54,236 bases of DNA from assembly GCA_016199525.1 (NCBI GenBank), contig JACQGL010000247.1, positions 1 to 54,236 on the forward strand, given 5' to 3'. The notes under the pieces are model-generated. The model was not told where the DNA came from. It did no database searches and saw only the letters and a list, made by a program, of their open reading frames with translations. Positions 8,977-16,004 of this stretch are shown in pieces. A program made the position numbers and the translations under genes. This DNA is from Armatimonadota bacterium. GTDB taxonomy: Bacteria > Armatimonadota > SYMT01 > JACQGL01. The number at the start of each line of letters is the position of its first letter. Within the stretch, counting starts at the first letter, position 1.

Positions 8977-9174
8977 TTAGGCCATAGGCAGGGTGTACCC
9001 TTGAGCAGCCGGCCAGACGCACGTACCATGGTACACGAACTGCCGCTCAGGGGCCGACGTGGAAGTGTAATACCACCGAAAACCCGGCGGCCAGCGGAGG
9101 TCTGCCGTAAGGGAGGCGCCACGCGAGCAGGCACGCTGCTTCTGTCCCGATGCGGATGATCTTCCCTCCATCAT
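8977..9174 (-). CDS. candidate small protein or leader peptide (65 residues)
   Basis: An ATGATG start at 9169-9174 lies seven bases after a perfect AGGAGG, and a TTGACA/TACTAT promoter sits 30-60 bases further upstream. The peptide (MMEGRSSASGQKQRACSRG...) matches no family I know. It has two cysteines and an aromatic stretch (RWPPGFRWYY). It ends 62 bases before the glycosyltransferase start. The expression signals are better than those of most genes around it, so translation is likely. Whether the peptide itself matters or its translation controls the downstream operon is unknown. Codon pattern alone does not prove coding. Confidence 0.42.
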   Translation of the reverse strand: MMEGRSSASGQKQRACSRGASLTADLRWPPGFRWYYTSTSAPERQFVYHGTCVWPAAQGYTLPMA

Positions 9175-9205
9175 ACTTGTTCCTCCTGCCGCTTGGGCCA
9201 CCGGC

Positions 9206-9233
9206 ATAGTACCTGCTCGTTCCACCCTGTCAA
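9206..9233 (-). promoter_or_regulatory. sigma70-type promoter before the small ORF and lpt operon
   Basis: Reading leftwards, a perfect TTGACA (-35, plus-strand 9228-9233) is followed after 16 bases by TACTAT (-10, 9206-9211). Transcription would start near 9199, just before the AGGAGG of the small ORF. It probably drives the small ORF, glycosyltransferase and Lpt genes. It lies just beyond the end of the upstream membrane-protein gene. Confidence 0.55.
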
Positions 9234-9263
9234 CGAAGCCAGGCCCGAGCCTGTGCTCCCCTC

Positions 9264-10631
9264 TCACGCCCGCGCAAACCCGGGTACCACCACTCCGAAC
9301 AGCGCGTACAGGGCCAGGGCCAGCATCAGCACGCCCCCCCCCGCCGCAGTATACCACCACCACCGCTTTGGCGTTAGCTGCAGCCATCCGCCCGCCATCG
9401 CCAGGCTGATCGGGCCGAGGGCCAGAAACAGATAACGCCCCTGCGCCTGGAAGAAAACCGTATTGAAGCGGAGGAAGCTGGCCACCACGAGCGCCGTGGC
9501 CAGCCCCAACACCAGGCCTACAGCTACTCCTTCCGCTGTGGCCTGTCTGCGCGCACGGAGGTACCACACGACGCACCCCGCCACCGCCGCCAGCGTCGCC
9601 ATCAGGAGAATGGGATAGACCCAGGACGTGGGCGGGTAGTCCCGGTTGAGGGCCCCCATAAACAGTTCAGGACGGTTGAGGTGCCCAAATGCCCCCCAGA
9701 AGCTGTCGAACGTTACTGGCAAGACCAGTTGCCCCAGATACGTGAAGAAATCCACCCCTTGCTCGCGGAACCACTCGTACCGGCGGGTATCCGCAAAGTA
9801 CCAGGTGAACGCGCGGTTGGCCAGGGGATCTCCGTATAACACATAATTGCGCGCCAGCCAGGGCCCTCCAATGGCCAGCGCCACTCCGAACGAGATTGCC
9901 AGTCCGCGCGCGAATGTCGCGCCGTCGAGGGTGAGCCACTCACTGGTTCTTGGCGCGGGGGCACGCCGCTTCTTCCGCGACGCGGCTGCCTCGCGCTTCT
10001 CCCGCCGACGACTGCCCAGGAGCAGGGCGAGGGCAGCCACGGGGAACAAGATCACCAGGCTCATCTTGGTGAGCAGACCGGTGCCCAGCAGGATACCCAG
10101 CAGCAGTACTCGCCGCACCGTCACCCCACCCCGCACGATGGTCACCATCACCCAGAGCGCCAGGGTAGCCACCAGCTCCGCGAGCGGGTCATTCGTCACC
10201 GCGGCGCAGACGGCGAGCCGCATCGGCAGGAAAGCGGCGAAGCCGGTGGCAAGCAACGGCACCCGGGGATCTGTCCACCCGCTCGCCTCCCCGGCGAGCC
10301 CCCAGATCGCCAGCAGGCCCAACCCCCCCAGCAGGATGGAGATGATGCGAACCCACTTCGCCGCCGCGGCCTCCCGCGCCCCTAACGCTGTTGCCGCCTT
10401 CCAGACAGGGACGCACAGGGCATAATAGAGCGGCGGCTGATGCGCCTCGTAACCTGTCTGCCGATCCTTGCGGGTTAGCAGGTCGAGATGCGGCAGCCGT
10501 CCGGCGGCCACCTGCTTCACATAGTCCACGTGCGCCCACTCATCGGGAGCTTCGCCATAGGGCGTCGCCAGGTTGAACCCCGCGGCGAGGAGCAGGTAGA
10601 GCGCGCCCAGGATTGCCAACCAGCGCTTCAT
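9264..10631 (-). CDS. polytopic membrane glycosyltransferase-like protein (GT-C/DUF2142 type)
   Basis: This 455-residue protein has about ten hydrophobic helices. An acidic motif in the first periplasmic loop, EAPDEWAHVDY, matches the PDE(P/W)AH motif of DUF2142 and related GT-C proteins. A later loop has QTGYEAHQPPLYYAL and the C-terminal part FQAQGRYLFLALGP, both typical of that group. Such enzymes move sugars from polyprenyl phosphate to envelope lipids on the periplasmic side. A cytoplasmic basic loop (about residues 205-230) is unusually long and Arg/Lys-rich. I chose the ATG whose ATGA overlaps the stop of the previous gene; an ATG two codons earlier is equally possible. The substrate is unknown. 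Confidence 0.75.
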   Translation of the reverse strand: MKRWLAILGALYLLLAAGFNLATPYGEAPDEWAHVDYVKQVAAGRLPHLDLLTRKDRQTGYEAHQPPLYYALCVPVWKAATALGAREAAAAKWVRIISILLGGLGLLAIWGLAGEASGWTDPRVPLLATGFAAFLPMRLAVCAAVTNDPLAELVATLALWVMVTIVRGGVTVRRVLLLGILLGTGLLTKMSLVILFPVAALALLLGSRRREKREAAASRKKRRAPAPRTSEWLTLDGATFARGLAISFGVALAIGGPWLARNYVLYGDPLANRAFTWYFADTRRYEWFREQGVDFFTYLGQLVLPVTFDSFWGAFGHLNRPELFMGALNRDYPPTSWVYPILLMATLAAVAGCVVWYLRARRQATAEGVAVGLVLGLATALVVASFLRFNTVFFQAQGRYLFLALGPISLAMAGGWLQLTPKRWWWYTAAGGGVLMLALALYALFGVVVPGFARA

Positions 10632-12703
10632 CGCCATTCGTAGATTACGATGCCGCGGCCCGTCCGCCCGGTGAGCCGAAGCAACTCAGAGATCTCCTGC
10701 TGCCCGCGGGTGGCAATCAGCTGGAGCAGATCCCCATCCGCAGCGGCACGGGCCGAGCGCCAGACCAGGTGCAGGCGACCCCGCCGGCACGCATCCGCCA
10801 GCAGGACGAACCAGCGCTGGACTACGATATCGGCATCCACCCCCTGCTGGTTGATCAGGACGTGTGTCACCCGCTGGCGGTCGCGCAGGAAATCGGCGAG
10901 CGCGTCGCCATCCGGCAGGGTTTCATAGGGGATCAGGTTGTGGTGCAGAGGATTGGCGCGCAGGTAATCCGTTTCTAGATAAAAGCCACGCGCCTCCTGG
11001 TAAAGAGCGATGCGCGACCCCCGGGGAAGCCCCCGTGTATATTGCGCTGCGTCATAATAGTCGCCGAGCTGTTCCCGCAGGTAGTCCGCCGCGGAAGATT
11101 GCCCCAGCACCACCGGCCAGGCGGCACCGGTGAGGAGGGCGGTCCCCCAGAGCGCGCCGGCGCACTGCACCACCACGACGGCGATCACCGCGGCGCGCAG
11201 GCTGCGCCAGGGCAGTCGCGGGACAATCAGACCCACCGCTACGGCGCCGATCCCGAACACCGGCAGCAGGTAGCGGCTCTGCTGGCTGGTGGCGATCCAG
11301 CCGGCCAGGGAGGCGAGCAGAAAGAGGATCAACGCCAGGGCGCGGCGATCCGGCGGGCGAACCAGGACAGCAAGTGGCAGCACTGCCACAAACACTATCC
11401 CGAGCCCGAGGAACTTATCGTCGCGCAAACTGCGAAGCGGCCGGTGGGCTAGCAGGAACTCACGGCCGTGGAAGGCGGTGTCCCACAGGGAGCGCGCCGC
11501 CGCCGCCAGGCCCTCCGCCTTGCCGAAGTAGCGCTGCTCCCGCTGCATGGCCACCGTGGCCTCGTCGTTCCAGTTGCGGGTGCCCGGAAACAGCCGGTAG
11601 AATAGCGGGTAGACGGGATTCCCGGTCCACCCGGTGTTGCGGATGAGCCAGGGAGCAACGACCAGCCCCCCCGCGAGGATAAACACGCCTACCGCGCGGA
11701 AGCGGCCAGACCCCCCGCCGCGCGTACCTGCCGGCCATCGCACGGCGGCGATGGCTGCGCCCGCCGCCAGCAGCAGCAGTTGCAGGAGGGCGGAGTACTT
11801 CGTCCCCACCGCCCACCCTGCGAACGCCCCCGCCAGCGCCGCCCAGCGGGCATCCGGAAGGGATTTCGCCTCCTCCGCACGCCGCTCATAAGCACGGCAG
11901 AGGGCGTAGCCGGCCACGGTGAGGAACAGCGCCGTGCCCAGGTCGATGTACCCCGTCGTTGCCTCCCACGCGCCCAGCGGGATGCTCAGGAAGGCGAGGG
12001 CGGCCAGGACCGGTGCCCACGCCTGTGCCCCATCGCCGGAATTCCCCTCCGCGTGCGTCTTCGCGTCTTTGCGTGAGACCCTCTCCACCCGCGCCGTGCG
12101 GGCAACCCAGACCGCCGCTGCCAGCGCCGTGAGGATGCCGCTCGCCCAGTGAAACAACTTCGCGCCCCCCACGCCGCCCAGTGCCAGCCCCACGGTGTAC
12201 CACATCTGCACCGTAAACGGGATGTTCGCGTGCCAGATGTGATCCACGTAGAAGACGCGGTGGTGATGGAGGTAAAGCCTGGGAATGGCGAGGTGGTAGG
12301 CCAGACTGTCATAGTCGAGGCTGCCAGGGGGCGACAAAGCGCCGAGGAAGGTCACCGCGGCAATCGTGGCGCCGGGCGCCAGTAGCGCCAGCGCACCCCA
12401 CTGTGCCGGTTCCCATGGGCGGTGGAGCCAGGCTCCCACTTCGGCGGCCGTGTCACGCGCCAGTCGCGCCAGCTCCGGCAGGCCGATGAGGGCGATCAGC
12501 GCCAGCAACCCGAGGATCACCGGCGTGAAGAGCAGACCGGCCAGTCCGACCGCCTGCACAGCGTAGGCGAGGATGCCCAGCCCCAGAGCGGCGCCCAGCA
12601 CCCAGCGCGCCAGGGCCCCCGCGGCCTCCACGCGCGCCCAGCGCAGGATCTGCGCCCCCAGCGCGGCGCAGAGAACCACCACCAGTAGCGACACCACCGC
12701 CAT
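10628..12703 (-). CDS. large polytopic membrane glycosyltransferase-like protein
   Basis: This 691-residue protein has about a dozen membrane helices and a GT-C style first loop, GSLDYDSLAYHLAIP, with Asp residues suited to metal or phosphate binding. A soluble C-terminal domain (from about residue 560) contains YDAAQYTRGLPRGSRIALY. This combination is common in uncharacterised ArnT/PMT-like proteins that transfer lipid-linked sugars. A cytoplasmic loop near residue 210 contains VSRKDAKTHAEG, encoded by a copy of the dispersed CTTTGCG repeat (12051-12085), so it looks like an in-frame repeat insertion. The gene overlaps the next by 4 bases. The glycosyltransferase call is family inference without a substrate. 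Confidence 0.72.
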   Translation of the reverse strand: MAVVSLLVVVLCAALGAQILRWARVEAAGALARWVLGAALGLGILAYAVQAVGLAGLLFTPVILGLLALIALIGLPELARLARDTAAEVGAWLHRPWEPAQWGALALLAPGATIAAVTFLGALSPPGSLDYDSLAYHLAIPRLYLHHHRVFYVDHIWHANIPFTVQMWYTVGLALGGVGGAKLFHWASGILTALAAAVWVARTARVERVSRKDAKTHAEGNSGDGAQAWAPVLAALAFLSIPLGAWEATTGYIDLGTALFLTVAGYALCRAYERRAEEAKSLPDARWAALAGAFAGWAVGTKYSALLQLLLLAAGAAIAAVRWPAGTRGGGSGRFRAVGVFILAGGLVVAPWLIRNTGWTGNPVYPLFYRLFPGTRNWNDEATVAMQREQRYFGKAEGLAAAARSLWDTAFHGREFLLAHRPLRSLRDDKFLGLGIVFVAVLPLAVLVRPPDRRALALILFLLASLAGWIATSQQSRYLLPVFGIGAVAVGLIVPRLPWRSLRAAVIAVVVVQCAGALWGTALLTGAAWPVVLGQSSAADYLREQLGDYYDAAQYTRGLPRGSRIALYQEARGFYLETDYLRANPLHHNLIPYETLPDGDALADFLRDRQRVTHVLINQQGVDADIVVQRWFVLLADACRRGRLHLVWRSARAAADGDLLQLIATRGQQEISELLRLTGRTGRGIVIYEWR
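12051..12085. repeat. CTTTGCG-type dispersed repeat inside a coding region
   Basis: The plus strand reads GCGTGCGTCTTCGCGTCTTT then GCGTGAGACC. It shares the GCGTCTTTGCGTGAG core with the array at 12721-12846. It lies in frame in the membrane-protein gene and encodes the SRKDAKTH segment. Confidence 0.7.
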
Positions 12704-12720
12704 CGACGCGACCGTTCCCC

Positions 12721-12846
12721 TTCCTATGCGTCTTTGCGTGAGCCCTTCTTACGCGTCTTTGCGTCTTTGCGTGAGCCCTTCTTCCTATGCGCCTATGCGT
12801 CTTTGCGTGAGCCCTTCTTACGCGTCTTTGCGTCTTTGCGTGAGAT
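12721..12846. repeat. tandem CTTTGCG repeat array
   Basis: Four GCGTCTTTGCGTGAG units fall within 126 bases. A block of about 53 bases starting CCTATGCGTCTTTGCGTGAG at 12723 recurs, apparently identical, at 12792 (69-base offset). The array fills the gap before the membrane-protein gene. It also supplies the last codons and stop of the metallophosphoesterase, whose product ends in DLTQRRKDA. Confidence 0.85.
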
Positions 12847-13648
12847 CCTCCCCGTGCCGCACCGGACCTCGCGCATTACGCTTTCCGTGCGCGGGAGGCG
12901 CGTCACGCAGGGCAGTCTTCTCCCACGCCGCCAGTTCCACGCCCCCCTGGCTGATCTTCAGCCGTGCCCGCCCGGCCGCGTAGCCGTAAGCGTGGACCTG
13001 GACGATCGGCACCCCCGCCACCACGCATGGCGATTCCAGATCCGTGTGGCTGTGCCCGCCGACGATCAGATCCAGCTCCGGCGCGGCCTCCGCGAGGGCC
13101 TGATCCTGCCGGAGCCCGATGTGCGTGACGGCGATGAGCACGTCCACCGTGGGCCGCAGATCGCGAGCCAGATCGCGGGCCACGTCCACCGGGGAGTCGA
13201 ACCAGTAATCGCACAGGCACTGTGTCCACTGCTGGCGGGTAAACATCGGTACGGTGACACCCAGCACCCCCACCCGCAGCCCGCCGTGCTCACGGATGAG
13301 CCAGCGTTGCGTGGGCAGCGTCCCGACTGCCTCGGGCCTCTTGCCGGTGATGTTGGCGCACAGGACCGGGAACCGCGCGCCCTTCAGCTTGAGCGGGAAG
13401 ATCTCCTTGCGGGGATGGCTCTCGCGATTGCCCAACGCCATCGCGTGGTAGCCAAGATCACTCATGCGGGGCAGCATCCGTTCCGGGCCTCGCAGTGGCC
13501 ACCCCAGGTTGCCCGTCTGGATGGCATCTCCTGCGTCGAGCACCAGCGGGTGGGGCGTGGCGGCGATCCAGGCGCGCAGGCGCTCCTCCGCCGCATCGTC
13601 CAGGGCACCATGCAGGTCATTGGTGTGGATGACCCAGAGATCCGCCAC
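12818..13648 (-). CDS. UshA/5'-nucleotidase-like metallophosphoesterase with altered GNHE motif
   Basis: The 276-residue protein is a calcineurin-like phosphoesterase close to the N-terminal domain of UshA-type 5'-nucleotidases. Metal-binding motifs are HTNDLHG (Asp11, His13), DAGDA (Asp41), VTHIG and VGGHSH. The expected GNHE box reads GNRES (Asn74, Arg75, Glu76), so the catalytic histidine is replaced by arginine. There is no signal peptide and no C-terminal nucleotide-binding domain, so it seems cytoplasmic. The last nine or so residues come from the CTTTGCG repeat. The GTG start lies just after the kdsC stop, which implies one operon. Activity could be reduced or altered. Confidence 0.8.
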   Translation of the reverse strand: MADLWVIHTNDLHGALDDAAEERLRAWIAATPHPLVLDAGDAIQTGNLGWPLRGPERMLPRMSDLGYHAMALGNRESHPRKEIFPLKLKGARFPVLCANITGKRPEAVGTLPTQRWLIREHGGLRVGVLGVTVPMFTRQQWTQCLCDYWFDSPVDVARDLARDLRPTVDVLIAVTHIGLRQDQALAEAAPELDLIVGGHSHTDLESPCVVAGVPIVQVHAYGYAAGRARLKISQGGVELAAWEKTALRDAPPAHGKRNARGPVRHGEDLTQRRKDA

Positions 13649-13652
13649 CGCG

Positions 13653-14246
13653 TCACCCCGCCAGACCCGGAGGAGAAGAATCGTGCTCGCCCCGAAGGCA
13701 CGCGAAGAAGGCGTCCAGCGCCGCCTCCCAGCGCTCCTGGGCGCGCAGGATCGCCTCGATCACCTCCCGCGCCGCCCCCTCTCCGCCGCGTGCATCTGTG
13801 ACCCAGTCCACCCGCGCTCGCAAGTCGGCCGGTGCGTCCGCCACCACCACGGCGATCCCGGCAGTTTCCAGCGCCGGCCAGTCGTTCCAGTCATCGCCCA
13901 GAAACGCGGTTGCCTCCAGGGGAATGCCGGCAGCCGCGGCGGACTCGCGCAGCGCGCGCGCCTTGTCCCGCGCCCACTGTGTCACGTAGGGAACGCGCAA
14001 CTCCGCTGCCCGCTGCTGCACCGCCGCCGAGGTGCGCCCCGTGATCCAGGCGATCCCTAACCCCCCTGCGAGCGCCACCGAGATTCCCAGCCCGTCCCGC
14101 ACGTGGAACGACTTGCTTTCCACGAGTTCGCCGCCGCGCGTGGCGCCCCACAGGATGCGGCCGTCGGTCAGCACCCCGTCTACGTCCATCGCCAGCAGGC
14201 GGAGGCGGCGGAGGCGGGCGGTTAAAGTGGCATCTGGTGGAGGCAT
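13653..14246 (-). CDS. kdsC: KdsC-like HAD phosphatase (KDO 8-phosphate phosphatase)
   Basis: This 197-residue HAD enzyme has MDVDGVLTDG (nucleophile Asp21, acid Asp23), the KdsC-type segment FHVRDGLGISVALAGG, ITGRTS, and a metal motif GDDWNDWPAL in place of the usual GDDLNDL. The pattern is that of KdsC/YrbI, which makes KDO by dephosphorylating KDO 8-phosphate for the LPS core. CMP-N-acylneuraminate phosphatase-like or other YrbI homologues are the alternative. It is the first gene of the leftward envelope block. The KDVDGVL-type context and lack of extra domains fit a tetrameric small HAD. The C-terminal 25 residues are less conserved. The start has no clear ribosome binding site. Confidence 0.85.
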   Translation of the reverse strand: MPPPDATLTARLRRLRLLAMDVDGVLTDGRILWGATRGGELVESKSFHVRDGLGISVALAGGLGIAWITGRTSAAVQQRAAELRVPYVTQWARDKARALRESAAAAGIPLEATAFLGDDWNDWPALETAGIAVVVADAPADLRARVDWVTDARGGEGAAREVIEAILRAQERWEAALDAFFACLRGEHDSSPPGLAG

Positions 14247-14588
14247 CGCGGTAGGCGCTCGGGCATTAGGCGTTCGGATTGCAGAGTAGGGACTGCCGGA
14301 CGTCGTATTCGGCGTTCCCTATTCCGCATTGAAACAGGCATGGGGGCGACGGATGGCAGACAACCAGATATAGGAAGGCTGAATCCGCCGCATGCTATTA
14401 TGCGCGCCCCGGGGTCCCAGGTTCCAGTTCCCAGGGGCGACTACGGCGTTACGCAGGCGACGGCGGCGCGGCAGGCGGCGGGCAAACACCGGTGCTTACC
14501 GCGCCTTCCGGATGTTCGCCCGGGCCAAGCACGAAGGCGGTTCAGACTTCTCCGGGCGCTTTGCCGCGCGGCGACCCGCCCCCCGGGT
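14247..14588. other. intergenic region between kdsC and the FHA/PEGA gene
   Basis: This 342-base gap shows no credible gene. On the minus strand a CATAAT box (14397-14402) follows a TGGAAC at 18 bases and could be a weak promoter for kdsC. Short near-repeats such as GGGAACTGGAACCTGGGACC are present. Confidence 0.4.
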
Positions 14589-15932
14589 TCAGAACTCCAC
14601 CCGCGGCGGCGGGGTCTCCTTCACCACCCGCATCCGGAACACGCCGATCTGCAGCTCGCTATCATCCCCCAGCGCCCGCGAGGCGGTCACCAGCTGGCCA
14701 TCCACCAGCACCCCCGCGGGCGATTCATTGTGGATGACGAACGTGTTGTACTCCGCACCGGTGCCCGGGTCGGTATAGATCTCCAACCAGGCATGGCAGC
14801 CGCGGGAGACGGTGTTGCTGGCGTCGAACAGGCGCACGTCGGGAACGATCATTACACTTGGGTCCGGCCGGCCGATCACCAGCACTCCCCGGTAGAGAGG
14901 CCGCTCCCCCAGAACATCTGAACCCTCGGCGGGAGCGAGCGGCTCCCGCTCAGGATCGCGGAAGAACTCGGCGATGGGGTTCCCTTCCGGAGGCGTGGAC
15001 GCGCGGTGGGCGGGCGCCCCCGGCTGATGGATCACCAGCCGGCCCACCACTTCGCCGCAGTCCGCGCCCGCATAATCCAAGCGCAGATAGATCTGGGGCG
15101 GCTGTCCCTCCGGCTCCGGAACATCGAACTCCACGCTGGCCGGCGCGTAGCCGTGCCGCTCCGCCACCAGCCGGTGGCGGCCTACCGGCAGCCGGAACCG
15201 CGTGGGCGATTCCCGCATCTCCCCGCCCACCGTCACCCTCGCCCGGTCGGGAAACGTGCGCACTTCCACCAGCACCATTTCCGGCTCCGGCTGAAGGATG
15301 GCCCGGTAGCGCACGGGGGCCGACCCGTCGCCGGGAACGACTACCTTCTCCTCGTGCTGCCCGTACCCCGGCAGAGCGAGAGCGATCCGGTGTTCTCCGG
15401 CGGTCACATCTGTAAGCCGGCAAGGAGTAATCTCCGTCAGCGGGCGTCCATCCACGTAGATGGCGGCGCCGGGCGGCTCCGTCTCGATCTCCAGGGGGTG
15501 GGTGCGCGCCGCCAGGATGATCTCCCCCCGCTCGCGCAGGCGGGCGAGGAGCTCCTCCGGCGTCTCGCCATCGGCGTGCGCCGCCAGCCACGTCCGCACC
15601 GCGCCGGACTCCAGCTCCGCCCGTGTGAAGGCGGTCAGCTCCACGCTCACCTCGCGCCGGGGGCGGAGGCCGCGGGCGGCGGCATCGCGGGCCACCTCGC
15701 GCTCGATCGCCGCGCGGCTCTCGGCGAACATCTGGAGGCACTCATCCCGCTCGACGCCGTCCGCCACCAGACGCGCCACCACGAACCGCCCGGGCGCGCG
15801 CCGCTCCCCCAGAATGAAATTGGCCACGGAGCGCTCCGCCATCGCCTGGAGCACACGGCGAGCCAGGAAGCGCAGTGGCAGTCGCTGCTCGAACAGTGGC
15901 AGCCGGATCGACTTTCCTTTCGGGGCGCTCAT
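14589..15932 (-). CDS. FhaA-like protein with PEGA domains and C-terminal FHA domain
   Basis: The 447-residue soluble protein has three parts. Residues 10-140 resemble the N-terminal domain of actinobacterial FhaA (LPLRFLARRVLQAMAERSV and on). Two PEGA-type beta domains follow (about 145-215, THPLEIETEPPGAAIYVDG; and 220-295, VRTFPDRARVTVGG). The C-terminus is an FHA domain with VLVIGRPDPS, SRGCHAWLEI, FVIHNESPAGVLVDG and the closing ELQIG. FHA domains bind phosphothreonine. The RodA-PBP fusion gene lies directly upstream, 72 bases before this start, as fhaA lies near rodA and pbpA in actinobacteria. A role in phospho-controlled peptidoglycan synthesis is inferred. I chose the ATG eleven bases after GGAGGG; a GTG four codons earlier is possible. 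No kinase is encoded here. Confidence 0.8.
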   Translation of the reverse strand: MSAPKGKSIRLPLFEQRLPLRFLARRVLQAMAERSVANFILGERRAPGRFVVARLVADGVERDECLQMFAESRAAIEREVARDAAARGLRPRREVSVELTAFTRAELESGAVRTWLAAHADGETPEELLARLRERGEIILAARTHPLEIETEPPGAAIYVDGRPLTEITPCRLTDVTAGEHRIALALPGYGQHEEKVVVPGDGSAPVRYRAILQPEPEMVLVEVRTFPDRARVTVGGEMRESPTRFRLPVGRHRLVAERHGYAPASVEFDVPEPEGQPPQIYLRLDYAGADCGEVVGRLVIHQPGAPAHRASTPPEGNPIAEFFRDPEREPLAPAEGSDVLGERPLYRGVLVIGRPDPSVMIVPDVRLFDASNTVSRGCHAWLEIYTDPGTGAEYNTFVIHNESPAGVLVDGQLVTASRALGDDSELQIGVFRMRVVKETPPPRVEF

Positions 15933-16004
15933 CGGCAATTGCACCCTCCGTCCTTCGTCACCCTATTCGGCCTCCGTTCCCGTCCTTCCGTCTTTCGCCC
16001 TTCC

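Noticed and set aside
8915-9022. Upstream extension of the glycosyltransferase frame to an earlier start.
   Set aside because: The extra residues lack similarity to GT2 proteins and overlap the small ORF end. The GTG at 8914 has a good ribosome binding site.
12721-12846. Repeat array considered as a CRISPR.
   Set aside because: Units are short, unevenly spaced and without unique spacers of constant length. No cas genes are near. It is a simple dispersed repeat.
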